DNA of 64,000 nucleotides from Pseudomonas sp. Irchel s3h17 (GTDB lineage: Bacteria; Pseudomonadota; Gammaproteobacteria; Pseudomonadales; Pseudomonadaceae), in contig NZ_FYDL01000008.1 in the NCBI RefSeq assembly GCF_900187505.1, positions 178,459 to 242,458 on the forward strand, written 5' to 3'. Positions 44,601 to 53,189 of the stretch are shown here, piece by piece. The notes beneath the pieces are model-generated. The model saw nothing but the letters and a program-made list of their open reading frames with translations. It did no database searches and was not told the origin of the DNA. Position 1 is the stretch's first letter. Every line of letters starts with the position of its first letter. The position numbers and the translations under genes were made by a program.

Positions 44601-46351
44601 CCTTGGTGCTGGTAAACGCCTGTTCCATCGGGCTTGGCGTCTATTGGCAATGACAAGCCGGATTTTTCATAGGGAGTAAGGTCAGGATTCCATAGCCGCG
44701 TCCGACCCTCTGCCGTTTGCACCGGTTTGAGTCCTTCGAAGAACGGCGAGAGTTTCGCTCGCGCGACATTACCGATTGCGCCGCCCGCCGCAAATGCGCC
44801 CAGTTGGACGACACTTTCCAGCACGCTGATGGTTTGTTCTGCAGCTTCGGCAAAATGACCTTCGGCCAGATCGACGATACCCTCGACCACTTCATCGGTC
44901 AGTTGATAGGCGGTGTAGGCCAGCATCAGCTCGCCAAGGCCGGGAACAAGCGGCGTTGCCACCTGCAACGCGACATTGAGAATGTCCGAGAGCATTTTCT
45001 CCAGGTTGTCCCACCAGGCCCAACGGGCCATGCGGTCGGCGTACTCGGTGGAAATCGCGATTTCCCGGGCATCATTGAGAATCTTGTTGAGTTTCTGTCG
45101 ATAGAAATAGCCCCACAGGTCGCCGTTGAAGCGGGTCTGACGATCATCCCGCACACTCGACAGACTGAATTGCAGGTTGGGATTATCCACAGGCGTTTCA
45201 CGCCAGCTCGGCAAGTTGGACCCGGGTGGGGTCGGTTGCCATTTTACTGTGCTCAGGCGGTCATTCAAACGGGCAAAAAAATGCCCTCGCTGTTGATGGC
45301 TTACAAACTGACTGAAGAACTTTTGATAGCTCGTGGCGGGCGCTTCGCCGCGTAACTGCCGCGTCAGCTCAGCCATGAAATCGAGCGCTGACGGGTATTG
45401 CTTAAGCGGGTGTTCCGGGTCATGGGGAACATACGCAATCACGGGGACGGGAGTCGTGGCGGTCGAGATATCGGCGGCGGCGATCAGGACAATACCCGTC
45501 AGGGACACGTCCATCAGGGTCAGGTTGTAATAGCTGACGGCTCGACCGTTCCATTCCACTCGCCCACGGTCGTCGAGCACACCCTTCACCACCTCATAGA
45601 CCTTGCGGTCAATGTCGTTTTTCATCAGGGCCATTTGCGCCGCGACATTGAGCGCGCTCTTCTGGCTGTAAATGACCTTGTAGCGCAGAAAGTTGCTGGC
45701 GACCCTGTTAGTCGAAAGTAAAAACTCACTCAAGTGCTGTTTGTACAGGGCGCCGATGTTTAGTTCGCGGCACAGTGATTTGAACTGATCGATGCTCAGT
45801 CTGTATTTGAGCGGTTTGATCCTGAAATGTCCGCGGACGTCGGGGCGGGTGATGAACTCAGAGTCTTGGCTAAATGCCTCGTCGCGCGAAAAGTTGTGCA
45901 GGGCGGCATCCAGCAGCGAGACGGTTCGACTGGTCGTGGCACCTGAAAAGTCATGCACCCACCACGAGGTTTTCACCGGTGCATACAGTAGCAGCCAAGT
46001 GTCCTCGACGTCGTCCTCGACGCCGAAGCGCTCCTTCAACGCCTTTTGCAGCAAGGGTTTGGCAAAGGTGTAGACATCTTGTAGGTCGCTCAGCGCCTTA
46101 TCGACGTCATTTTGCGCGGTCCAACTGCGCTGGATGTCATTTTTCAAGCGTTGATGGAGCGCTTGTGCTGCGTTCCTTTGCCAATCAGGAATCGTCAGTC
46201 TGTGGTTTTTTAGCGCTGTGACACGAGACATTGATGCATCTGACAACCAGGAGGGGATGGCCTTCTTGACCAACTCAAAGTGGATACTGTTATCGGGCAG
46301 GTCGCTTGAGAGATGATCCGACCTTTGACTTGTCATGGGTGGGTTGGGCAT
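41684..46351 (-). CDS. Large LRR protein with NEL-type E3 ubiquitin ligase domain (dermonecrotic-toxin-like N-terminus)
   Basis: A 1555-residue protein with no Sec signal. The first ~450 residues match the toxin-like N-terminus (DUF6543 type) I know from large Pseudomonas effectors. Residues about 452-535 are hydrophobic (DILNVALQVATPLVPGLGEL, VVQLGAFAAGGAIGNVA) and could enter membranes. Leucine-rich repeats follow at about 1049-1190 (LRELNANHCELTRLPDNIG, LEILELDHNPLTLLPDIG). The C-terminal NEL domain (about 1240-1510) has the catalytic CxD motif at C1321 (RCADAGAQL) and EVEVYLAYQTGLAGRL, VSGVTDD, which match IpaH/SspH ligases closely. NEL enzymes ubiquitinate eukaryotic proteins. Secretion route and target unknown. 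Confidence 0.85.
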   Translation of the reverse strand: MPNPPMTSQRSDHLSSDLPDNSIHFELVKKAIPSWLSDASMSRVTALKNHRLTIPDWQRNAAQALHQRLKNDIQRSWTAQNDVDKALSDLQDVYTFAKPLLQKALKERFGVEDDVEDTWLLLYAPVKTSWWVHDFSGATTSRTVSLLDAALHNFSRDEAFSQDSEFITRPDVRGHFRIKPLKYRLSIDQFKSLCRELNIGALYKQHLSEFLLSTNRVASNFLRYKVIYSQKSALNVAAQMALMKNDIDRKVYEVVKGVLDDRGRVEWNGRAVSYYNLTLMDVSLTGIVLIAAADISTATTPVPVIAYVPHDPEHPLKQYPSALDFMAELTRQLRGEAPATSYQKFFSQFVSHQQRGHFFARLNDRLSTVKWQPTPPGSNLPSWRETPVDNPNLQFSLSSVRDDRQTRFNGDLWGYFYRQKLNKILNDAREIAISTEYADRMARWAWWDNLEKMLSDILNVALQVATPLVPGLGELMLAYTAYQLTDEVVEGIVDLAEGHFAEAAEQTISVLESVVQLGAFAAGGAIGNVARAKLSPFFEGLKPVQTAEGRTRLWNPDLTPYEKSGLSLPIDAKPDGTGVYQHQGRQLLRLDNKHFEVQKDPATGQHRIMHPQRPDAYAPTLRHNEQGAWVSETENPREWEGTTLMRRLGHTTDAFSDTQLDQIRQISCTEEAALRRMHTEHAPPPPLLTDTLQRLGAPVNPPPALSPEIAALFSDFPELPEPIAEKIFAGATQSERQQITRHKRLPLRLKSQARELQFETQAVRAAHGLYDNTLVSGDTERLVLGTLRTQTDTFGNLRIDIRQGALDGELRCRAGPEDAAQVRVMVRDESGKYEVRDTMDQQIHAADDFLPALLQAMGRDGQRAVGYRAGDIGFFKQWIIAKTETPSERRAVLATPPIRTVAEHETVLLVRGGGLSKEGKTLHERIQDLHPHFSEAEVEVFAQALNARGEPLRAMDEQEKDLAELRGILKHWERQQPYSVVSDNRGFLGGGGRHIVERLIDCYERKNTGLGSRTNPYSYSLDLSRDLLPLDLETWWSKRPKLKKHLDKITVLKLDNTRFSGELYGVLKDFPNLRELNANHCELTRLPDNIGAMHRLECLRLSSNVITLDPPAVEKLRNLTYLEILELDHNPLTLLPDIGRMPRLKTVGLRNTGITTWPIGAFSRRRTQEFVLDMRGNPINLIPEVIHQSPNAWVIGQTRIDIESLSASDRLRFNQIRQWLGLPNEIGASPVIDLPPAISIWTGVPDVSPERIKHWEELKHEPHSGPFLSIVNGAEGFADYRAGGEARTQLLDRLWRMLDAVYIDTPLREKLFTMAKDPVRCADAGAQLFNNMGIEVLAFEAHAYDTDPALLENKLIVLAKGSARLELVNDIARADMSSREGNPDEVEVYLAYQTGLAGRLDLPWQSESMLYRPVSGVTDDMIENAYDTVLSMEKDDSLVNRMLELDFWERFLRETYPSQFEENQQVYLSKSERLDTLLNTQLEWCNSTQLTKIQRTGLRNRLIELMNGFSIQEDAVFSGTPISEDIYNRLLIDLGDEEKELSRRLTREAMTRANI

Positions 46352-46522
46352 TGCGTGATCGTCCGTTGATCAATTGTGGAGCGATCAGGCTAGGTAAACA
46401 TGTTGCTCAGAAAAAGCTCAAAGTTTGGTTTGAAACGGCGCGGGTTCCGACTCGAATCTCAAAAAATCAAAGAGTTGAAAATACATAATTACCGCCCCGT
46501 CGCTCCCTCCGTTGATCCTTGC

Positions 46523-49500
46523 TTAATGGCTCGCCGTCGCCACGGTTGGCTGGCACATGGTGTGGGTGCCTGGTTGCAAATAGGGTGACAAAATCGGTGC
46601 CATGCCCTTGAGCACTTGTACTGGCAATGCCGAGGTGAACTTGAAGTCCTGGGCCGATGCGCCCGGGACAAAGGCAGTCAGGGTGCCGAAGTGGTGGTCG
46701 CCGATGTAGAACACAAAGGTCGCCGTGCGGTTGATCGCCTTGGAGCTGAGAATCCGCCCGCCAGAGCCGACGGCTTCAATGCGATTGTCGCCGGTGCCGG
46801 TCTTGCCGCCCATGGCCAGCGGCGTGCCGTCAGCCAGCTTGAAACTGCCCGCCACGCGTCTTGCCGTACCGGCGTCGACCACTTGCGAGAGCGCTTCGCG
46901 CAATGCCGTTGCCACTTCCGAAGGCATCACCCGTTTGCCCTTGTCAGGGTCGTTGATCAACCTGGTTTCATAGGGGGTATCGGCGGCGAAGTGCAGGGTG
47001 TCGATACGCAGCGTCGGCATGCGCACGCCATCGTTGAGAATGGTCCCCACCAACTCTGCCAGGGCTGCGGGACGGTCGCCGGAGCTGCCGATGGCGGTGG
47101 CCAGTGACGGCACCAGGTGATCGAAGGGGTAGCCGACGTTTTGCCAGCGCTGGTGGATGTCCAGGAACGCTTCGATCTCCAGCATGGTGCGGATGCGGCT
47201 GTCGCGAGCGCTTTTGTGCCGGCTCTTGAACAACCAGCTGTAAACCTCCTGGCGCTCGAACTGGCTGGCTTTGACGATCTGGCTGAACTTGGCGTCGGGG
47301 TTGTCGATCAGGTAGCCGATCAGCCACAGGTCCAGTGGGTGAACCTTGGCGATGAAGCCCTGGTCGGGCAGGTCATAGGAGCCGGGGCCATAGCTGTTGT
47401 AGAGCCGTTCCAGGCGTTCGTCGGTGAGACTTTCCTTGGTCTTGGCGGTTTTCAGGTGGGAGCGCACGAAGCTGTTGAAACTCTCCTGGGTGGCTTCGGG
47501 CAGTAGATAGCGGTGTACGGCGGCCAGGCGAATCGGGGTCGGGTGCATGCTGTCCAGGAAGGTATCGAGGCGGGCCTGGGTGTCCTTTTTCTGGTACTTC
47601 TTCCAGAACTTGAGCAGGAACGATGTGCCCTCGCGGTCGGCGAACTGGGCCAGGTATTCCTGGCGCCGCGGGTTCACGTCATCCTTGAGCAACTGGCCGC
47701 TGTTGTCGGGCCCCGAATAGGTGGTGTAGCGCACCAGGTCGCGCATCAGTCGGATAAAGGGCAGGTTGATCGACTCACGAAGCGCATCGCGCAGGGTCGG
47801 CAGGCGACCGTTGTCCTCTTTGCGGAAGTTATGGAAGGTGTGCAGGCCACCCCCGGTGAAAAAGGCTTCGCCGGGGCTGGCCGAGTATTTGCGGTCCAGC
47901 GCGGCGCTGAGCATTGTCGGCAGGCTGCGGTCGGTGTTCTGGATCAGGTAGTCGACGGCCCAACGGCTCAACCGGTCCTGCTCGGCGACTTCGACCGTTT
48001 TCAGTTCGGCCGGGGTCTTGGTCGCGTAGCGGTCGTGCAACTCGGCCATGATTTGCAGGTAAGTGGTCAGTACGCGCAACTTGGCGGTGGACCCCAGTTC
48101 CAGTTTGCTGCCTTCGTTGATGTCGAAGGGTTGGTCGGTGCTGTCGGTTTGTACCCGCACCCGCGATCCGTCGGGGGTCAGCTCCAGCAAGGTAAAGCTG
48201 TAGCGCACTTGCGTAGTGCTGGTGGGGGTCAGCAGGCGCTCGCCAAACAGGCCGATTTCGGCGGCGAAGGTCGGGTCGGCGAGACGCTTGAGGTAGGCGC
48301 TGGCCTGGGTTTGCAGATCGCCCTGCAAGGTGCTGGTGGCGGACAGGTCGAGACGGTCCAGGTCATACAGCGGGCGGTTGAGTATCGAGGCCAGGCGACT
48401 GCGCGCCACACTGATGCCTTTATTGGTTTCAATCGGCTGGATGGTCGGTTGTTGCAGCCAGTCGCGGTAGCTCACCTTGCTGGTGAGCGCGGCAGAGGTC
48501 AGCGCGCTGTCGATCACGCCGTTCTGGGCCAGCAGGCGGATATGGCTATCGGTGAGGTCCGCCAATTCTTCCCGGCCCTTGGCCAGATAGTACGACGGCC
48601 GGCGTTGGGCGATCATCAACGACAGCACCTGGCGCAGGGCCAGGCCACGTTGCGCCAGGCTCACAGGGTCAGTGGCATCGCTGGCCAGGGCCTGGTTGAC
48701 TTGATTGAAGTCGGCGCCGTACCAGACCCGCAATCCTTCGGCCATGCCATGCACTTCGCCATGGCCCGGTACCGCCGACAACGGCACGCTGTTGAGGTAG
48801 TCGCGCACGATGTTCTGCCGGGCTATCAGGGTCTGCGGGCCACCTTGATAGGCGCGCACGCTGGCGGAAATCATCTGGCGGATTTTTTCGCCGCCCGACA
48901 CGGTCAGGCCGTCAGGCGAATGGCGGTATTTTTCCAACTGGGTGGCCAGGGTGCTGCCGCCGGCCGTCTGGCCGGGCAGGTGGAGCATTTTGGCGACCTG
49001 CGACCAGGCGGCCTTGGCAAAGCGTGGCCAGTCCACGGCGGGGTTGGCCTTGGGTTGTCCAGGGTCCAGCAGCTCACGGTTTTCGATGAACAGCAGGCTA
49101 TGGGTCACCAACGGTGGGATCGTCGCGAAACTCGAGTACAACTGTTGCGGGTACTTGAATTGATAGAGCGGTGCAGCGGTGCAGTCGGTGATCGACAAGC
49201 CGGCCTGGATTTTCTCGGCATAGGGCACGAAAAAGCCGTTGAGGCTGTACTCGAGCAGCTTCGGTGAAAAGCGGGTTTGCGCGGCAATCACGTAGTCACG
49301 CTTGATCAGGCGAGGTAAAAACTCGCCCAGGGCGCTGTAGCCCAGGCGTTTGTCGAAAGGACCGGCACCGGGATAGAAAATCGAGTCGCTGGGGCCCGGC
49401 TGCATCGAATAACTCAAAGACGCTGCAAACCGGCTGAACTCGCGTGCCTGGAACCTGGAGGTGCGGACCTCCTTTTCGATGGCAAAGCCGAGCACGATCA

Positions 49501-49654
49501 GAATGATCACCAGCAATAACCAGAACGACCCCCAGGCATAACGGCGGCGGGGTGATTTTTTCGGTGGTAAAGGCGCTTCGTCCACGCTGTCAGTTGGCAC
49601 CACAGTTTTACTCGAATCGGTTTGCCACAAAGCGCCCATAGTCGACTGATCCAT
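46523..49654 (-). CDS. Divergent class A penicillin-binding protein (transglycosylase/transpeptidase)
   Basis: A 1043-residue protein with one membrane anchor at about residues 41-60. The GT51 glycosyltransferase domain shows ENRELLDP (motif 1 Glu) and GGSTLATQLEKYRHSP in place of the usual GGSTITQQLAKN. The transpeptidase domain has S522 in GSTAKLRV (SxxK), ESINLPF (SxN) and K951 in GGKTGTGDN (KTG). All catalytic serine-type motifs are therefore present, while glycosyltransferase motif 2 is altered. It is longer than PBP1a/PBP1b and has inserts around residues 600-800. Its role in wall synthesis is probable, but what it is specialised for is not visible. Confidence 0.86.
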   Translation of the reverse strand: MDQSTMGALWQTDSSKTVVPTDSVDEAPLPPKKSPRRRYAWGSFWLLLVIILIVLGFAIEKEVRTSRFQAREFSRFAASLSYSMQPGPSDSIFYPGAGPFDKRLGYSALGEFLPRLIKRDYVIAAQTRFSPKLLEYSLNGFFVPYAEKIQAGLSITDCTAAPLYQFKYPQQLYSSFATIPPLVTHSLLFIENRELLDPGQPKANPAVDWPRFAKAAWSQVAKMLHLPGQTAGGSTLATQLEKYRHSPDGLTVSGGEKIRQMISASVRAYQGGPQTLIARQNIVRDYLNSVPLSAVPGHGEVHGMAEGLRVWYGADFNQVNQALASDATDPVSLAQRGLALRQVLSLMIAQRRPSYYLAKGREELADLTDSHIRLLAQNGVIDSALTSAALTSKVSYRDWLQQPTIQPIETNKGISVARSRLASILNRPLYDLDRLDLSATSTLQGDLQTQASAYLKRLADPTFAAEIGLFGERLLTPTSTTQVRYSFTLLELTPDGSRVRVQTDSTDQPFDINEGSKLELGSTAKLRVLTTYLQIMAELHDRYATKTPAELKTVEVAEQDRLSRWAVDYLIQNTDRSLPTMLSAALDRKYSASPGEAFFTGGGLHTFHNFRKEDNGRLPTLRDALRESINLPFIRLMRDLVRYTTYSGPDNSGQLLKDDVNPRRQEYLAQFADREGTSFLLKFWKKYQKKDTQARLDTFLDSMHPTPIRLAAVHRYLLPEATQESFNSFVRSHLKTAKTKESLTDERLERLYNSYGPGSYDLPDQGFIAKVHPLDLWLIGYLIDNPDAKFSQIVKASQFERQEVYSWLFKSRHKSARDSRIRTMLEIEAFLDIHQRWQNVGYPFDHLVPSLATAIGSSGDRPAALAELVGTILNDGVRMPTLRIDTLHFAADTPYETRLINDPDKGKRVMPSEVATALREALSQVVDAGTARRVAGSFKLADGTPLAMGGKTGTGDNRIEAVGSGGRILSSKAINRTATFVFYIGDHHFGTLTAFVPGASAQDFKFTSALPVQVLKGMAPILSPYLQPGTHTMCQPTVATASH

Positions 49655-49754
49655 TCACGCAGATTGATCGGACTTGCCTGAAGCTTAGACGCTGGTTGGC
49701 GCAGATGAAAAATTTGTGAAGGGATAAAGTGTGATGACAGGTATTGGCCTGTCT

Positions 49755-49984
49755 GTGGCGAGCGAGCTTGCTCGCGCTGGACGGCGCAGCCGTCCCGATA
49801 CAGCCATCGAGGTGTGTCATCAGCTGCCACCTGCCAGATGAAAGCCCAGCGGTGGGTGAAGATCCCCTGTGGCGAGCGAGCTTGCTCGCGCTGGACGGCG
49901 CAGCCATCGAGGAGTGTCAGGCAAGACGCATTCAGCTTTATGGCGGCGGCTACGCCACCGAGCGGGAGCAAGCTCCCTCGCCAC
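49755..49984. repeat. REP cluster left of the RAYT gene
   Basis: Two direct copies of GTGGCGAGCGAGCTTGCTCG (49755 and 49869) followed by one inverted arm GGAGCAAGCTCCCTCGCCAC ending at 49984. The spacer text (GACGGCGCAGCC, CATCGAGG-GTGTC, GGCGGCGGCTACGCCACCG) is the same as in the tandem array on the right side of the RAYT gene. Nothing else is visible in the gap 49655-50012. Confidence 0.88.
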
Positions 49985-50012
49985 AATGGGTGGATGCTGC
50001 TGGATCGTGTGT

Positions 50013-50471
50013 TCAGAGCCAGCAGGCATCCCAAAGCGGATAGTCGCCAATTTTTTCGACCAGTCCCGCACGTAAAGGATTGGCGACAATGTAACGAGCA
50101 AATGGCAGCAGGTCTTCGTCATCGCGCAGGGCTCGGTCGTGATAACCCGATTGCCAAAGAGCTCCCACTCTATTCGATGCCCTGTTGATAGTGAGGGTGC
50201 TGCGCGACTTGGTGGTTTGCATGATTCTCGCCAAGGAATGTTGTTCGAGTTGAATCAACCAATGAAAGTGGTCAGGCATGACCACCCAGGCTAATGAGTT
50301 GACCCAACCCTGATCGTGAATTCGCCTGAGTTCGGTAATCAGCAGCCGTCCCAAGCGCCAGTCAGTGAATACAGGGCGTCTTTGGTGCACAACTGCAGTT
50401 AGAAGATAACCCCGCCCCGGTTCTGAGTGACGTCCGCGGCGTAGCAGGTGTGAGTTTGGGCGTGGGTGCAT
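50013..50471 (-). CDS. REP-associated tyrosine transposase (RAYT)
   Basis: A 152-residue single-domain Y1 transposase of the IS200/IS605-related RAYT family. The HUH motif is visible as MPDHFHW (H68, H70) and the catalytic tyrosine as Y127 in RYIVANPLRAGLV, so the enzyme appears intact. RAYTs are single-copy, domesticated transposases thought to mobilise REP/REPIN sequences. It is flanked on both sides by REP arrays of the same sequence family (49755-49984 and 50582-51212), the standard layout of a REPtron. No left or right IS ends or cargo were seen. Confidence 0.92.
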   Translation of the reverse strand: MHPRPNSHLLRRGRHSEPGRGYLLTAVVHQRRPVFTDWRLGRLLITELRRIHDQGWVNSLAWVVMPDHFHWLIQLEQHSLARIMQTTKSRSTLTINRASNRVGALWQSGYHDRALRDDEDLLPFARYIVANPLRAGLVEKIGDYPLWDACWL

Positions 50472-50581
50472 TGCTTGTGCCCCTTTGTAGTGGTCTCAAC
50501 TGACACTAGTTCTCTGCCTGCTGACTCGGAGCTACGTTGTCTGAATGAATTTTCTCAAGTGTTTGAAGGACGTACTTAATT

Positions 50582-51212
50582 GTGGCGAGCGAGCTTGCTC
50601 GCGCTGGACGGCGCAGCCGTCCCAGTACAGTCATCGAGGAGTGTCAGGCAAGCCGCATTCAGGTTTATGGCGGTGGCTGCGCCACCGAGCGGGAGCAAGC
50701 TCCCTCGCCACGGGGATAGGTGCTGCCTGAGAGCATTGAGTCAAAGCGGGATAGACGCTTTCTGAGCGTGCTGGTCCCGCGTCATGAGCTGCCACCGGCC
50801 AACTGAAAGCGCGGCGGTTGATGAAGATCCCCTGTGGCGAGCGAGCTTGCTCGCGCTGGACGGCGCAGCCGTCCCAGTACAGCCATCGAGGTGTGTCAGG
50901 CAAGCCGCATTCAGCTGTATGACGGCGGCTACGCCACCGAGCGGGAGCAAGCTCCCTCGCCACGGGGATAGGTGCTGCCTGAGAGCATTGAGTCAAAGCG
51001 GGATAGACGCTTTCTGAGCGTGCTGGCCCCGCGTCATGAGCTGCCACCTGCCAACTGAAAGCGCGGCGGTTGATGGAGATCCCCTGTGGCGAGCGAGCTT
51101 GCTCGCGCTGGACGGCGCAGCCGTCCCGATACAGCCATCGAGGTGTGTCAGGCAAGCCGCATTCAGTTGTATGGCGGCGGCTGCGCCGAGCGGGAGCAAG
51201 CGCCCTCGCCAC
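50582..51212. repeat. 252-bp tandem REPIN array right of the RAYT gene
   Basis: The same unit begins at 50582, 50834 and 51086, a period of exactly 252 bp twice; the third copy is cut after its right arm. Each unit has a left arm GTGGCGAGCGAGCTTGCTCG, an inner palindrome (GACGGCGCAGCCGTC), a second one (GGCGG-GGCTGCGCCACC), an inverted right arm GGAGCAAGCTCCCTCGCCAC, and about 120 bp of spacer (GGGATAGGTGCTGCCTGAGA onward). Spacer copies differ at only a few bases, so the duplication is recent. Confidence 0.92.
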
Positions 51213-51585
51213 AGGGATAGCTCTAGTCTGAAAGTACTGAGATAGAGCCATCGATCTGGTAAATACGGCCTAGGTAGGGGCATGACGTTGCACCATGGCT
51301 GTGCAATACTCGCCGCCGCTTTGATGGCGAGTTAACGCAAATTGCCAGGTAATGCACCTCCGTAAATGCCGGTTTTGCCGAGATTTCTTTCTGAATATTG
51401 GTGTTTATTGAGTGAAAATTCCTGTTGATGGCTCTTTATACTGCACGTCCCGCTGATCTTGCAGGATTTGTCCTACAAGAAGGGTCTGCTCACGAAGTGG
51501 ATCCGGTATCACGACACACAGGCTTACCGGTCTGTACGTTGACGCTCGGTGGTCATATCCAATAACAAGACGAGGATGTCCCCCT
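51213..51585. other. Intergenic region before the amino acid permease gene
   Basis: About 370 bp without an ORF I trust. It contains minor inverted repeats (AGGATTTGTCCT near 51471-51482) and AT-rich parts such as TTGGTGTTTATTGAG near 51399. It likely holds the permease promoter, but I cannot fix -35 and -10. No RNA gene recognised. Confidence 0.5.
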
Positions 51586-53007
51586 ATGCCTGTTGGCAAT
51601 CACCAGCCCCACGGCGAGACCGCTCAAGGCGGCCCGCTCAAACGCGAACTCGGCGAACGGCATATTCGCTTGATGGCGCTCGGCGCCTGTATCGGTGTCG
51701 GCCTGTTCCTCGGTTCGGCCAAGGCCATTGAAATGGCCGGCCCGGCAATCATGCTGTCTTACATCATCGGCGGTCTGGCGATCCTGGTGATCATGCGCGC
51801 CCTGGGCGAGATGGCGGTGCATAACCCGGTGGCGGGTTCGTTCAGTCGTTACGCCCAAGACTACCTTGGCCCGTTGGCGGGCTTTCTCACCGGCTGGAAC
51901 TACTGGTTCCTGTGGTTGGTGACCTGCGTCGCGGAAATTACCGCCGTGGCGGTGTACATGGGCGTCTGGTTCCCCGATGTGCCGCGCTGGATCTGGGCGC
52001 TGGCGGCGTTGGTGAGCATGGGCTCGATCAACCTGATCGCCGTGAAGGCGTTCGGTGAGTTCGAGTTCTGGTTCGCCCTGATCAAGATTGTCACCATCAT
52101 CGCCATGGTGCTGGGTGGTATCGGCATCATCGCCTTTGGCTTCGGCAACGACGGCGTCGCGCTGGGGATTTCCAACCTGTGGGCCCACGGTGGCTTCATG
52201 CCCAATGGCGTGCAGGGCGTGCTGATGTCCCTGCAGATGGTGATGTTCGCCTACCTGGGCGTGGAGATGATCGGCCTGACCGCCGGTGAAGCGAAGAACC
52301 CGCAGAAGACCATCCCGAACGCGATCGGCTCGGTGTTCTGGCGCATTCTGCTGTTCTACGTTGGCGCGCTGTTCGTGATCCTGTCGATCTACCCGTGGAA
52401 CGAAATCGGCACCCAAGGCAGCCCGTTCGTGATGACCTTTGAACGCCTGGGCATCAAGACCGCTGCCGGCATCATCAACTTCGTGGTGATCACGGCCGCG
52501 CTGTCGTCCTGCAATGGCGGTATCTTCAGCACCGGACGCATGCTCTACAGCCTGGCGCAGAATGGCCAGGCCCCGGCCGGTTTCGCCAAGACCTCGAGCA
52601 ACGGCGTACCTCGTCGTGCCTTGCTGCTGTCGATCGGCGCACTGCTGCTGGGTGTATTGCTGAACTACCTGGTGCCGGAAAAAGTCTTCGTCTGGGTCAC
52701 CGCCATCGCCACCTTCGGTGCGATCTGGACCTGGGTGATGATCCTGCTGGCACAACTCAAGTTCCGCCAGGGCCTGAGCCCGTCCGAGCGTGCCGCGCTC
52801 AAGTACCGCATGTGGCTGTACCCGGTCAGTTCCTACCTGGCGCTGGCGTTCCTGGTGCTGGTGGTCGGCCTGATGGCGTACTTCCCGGACACCCGCATCG
52901 CGCTGTACGTAGGGCCGGCGTTCCTGGTGCTGCTGACCGTACTGTTCTATGCATTCAAGCTGCAACCCACGAACCAGTCGCAAGGTGCGGTACGCTCGGC
53001 TTCCTGA
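51586..53007 (+). CDS. proY: APC-family amino acid permease, ProY-like
   Basis: A 473-residue transporter with 12 hydrophobic segments and the amino-acid-permease signature near its start (GERHIRLMALGACIGVGLFLGSAKAIEMAGPA). It agrees closely along its length with E. coli ProY (MRALGEMAVHNP, SFSRYAQDYLGPLAGF, MGVWFPDVP, MSLQMVMFAYLGVEMIGLTAGEAKNP, SIYPWNEIGT). Substrate may be proline, histidine or aromatic residues; ProY and HutT/AroP cannot be separated by eye. ATG 51586 with GAGGATG upstream. It ends in a clear terminator. Confidence 0.88.
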   Translation: MPVGNHQPHGETAQGGPLKRELGERHIRLMALGACIGVGLFLGSAKAIEMAGPAIMLSYIIGGLAILVIMRALGEMAVHNPVAGSFSRYAQDYLGPLAGFLTGWNYWFLWLVTCVAEITAVAVYMGVWFPDVPRWIWALAALVSMGSINLIAVKAFGEFEFWFALIKIVTIIAMVLGGIGIIAFGFGNDGVALGISNLWAHGGFMPNGVQGVLMSLQMVMFAYLGVEMIGLTAGEAKNPQKTIPNAIGSVFWRILLFYVGALFVILSIYPWNEIGTQGSPFVMTFERLGIKTAAGIINFVVITAALSSCNGGIFSTGRMLYSLAQNGQAPAGFAKTSSNGVPRRALLLSIGALLLGVLLNYLVPEKVFVWVTAIATFGAIWTWVMILLAQLKFRQGLSPSERAALKYRMWLYPVSSYLALAFLVLVVGLMAYFPDTRIALYVGPAFLVLLTVLFYAFKLQPTNQSQGAVRSAS

Positions 53008-53040
53008 GCCGCTGACACGCTGTCCTGACCTGTTTCGCCC

Positions 53041-53072
53041 AAACGCCCGGTGCACTGCATCGGGCGTTTTTG
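53041..53072 (+). terminator. Rho-independent terminator after the permease gene
   Basis: AAACGCCCG / CGGGCGTTT stem with an 11-base loop and TTTTTGTTT after it. Confidence 0.85.
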
Positions 53073-53189
53073 TTTGCAACGAAGGGATGTCCGCCGGTCT
53101 GTTTGCCGTCGGGAAAGTAGACAAGCCGGGTAGCAGTGCCAAGCTTGATGAACTATCCGGCCCCAGCGGGCAGATTGGAAACAAATGTC

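Noticed and set aside
47513..49267. Open frame of about 580 codons opposite the PBP gene
   Set aside because: Shadow of a gene with complete SxxK, SxN and KTG motifs on the other strand.
50582..51212. CRISPR array
   Set aside because: The period is 252 bp, spacers are duplicates of each other, repeats are REPIN palindromes, and there are no cas genes.
50545..51245. Repeated small ORFs beginning like MWRASLLALDGAA
   Set aside because: They are translations of REP arms and recur wherever the REP does.
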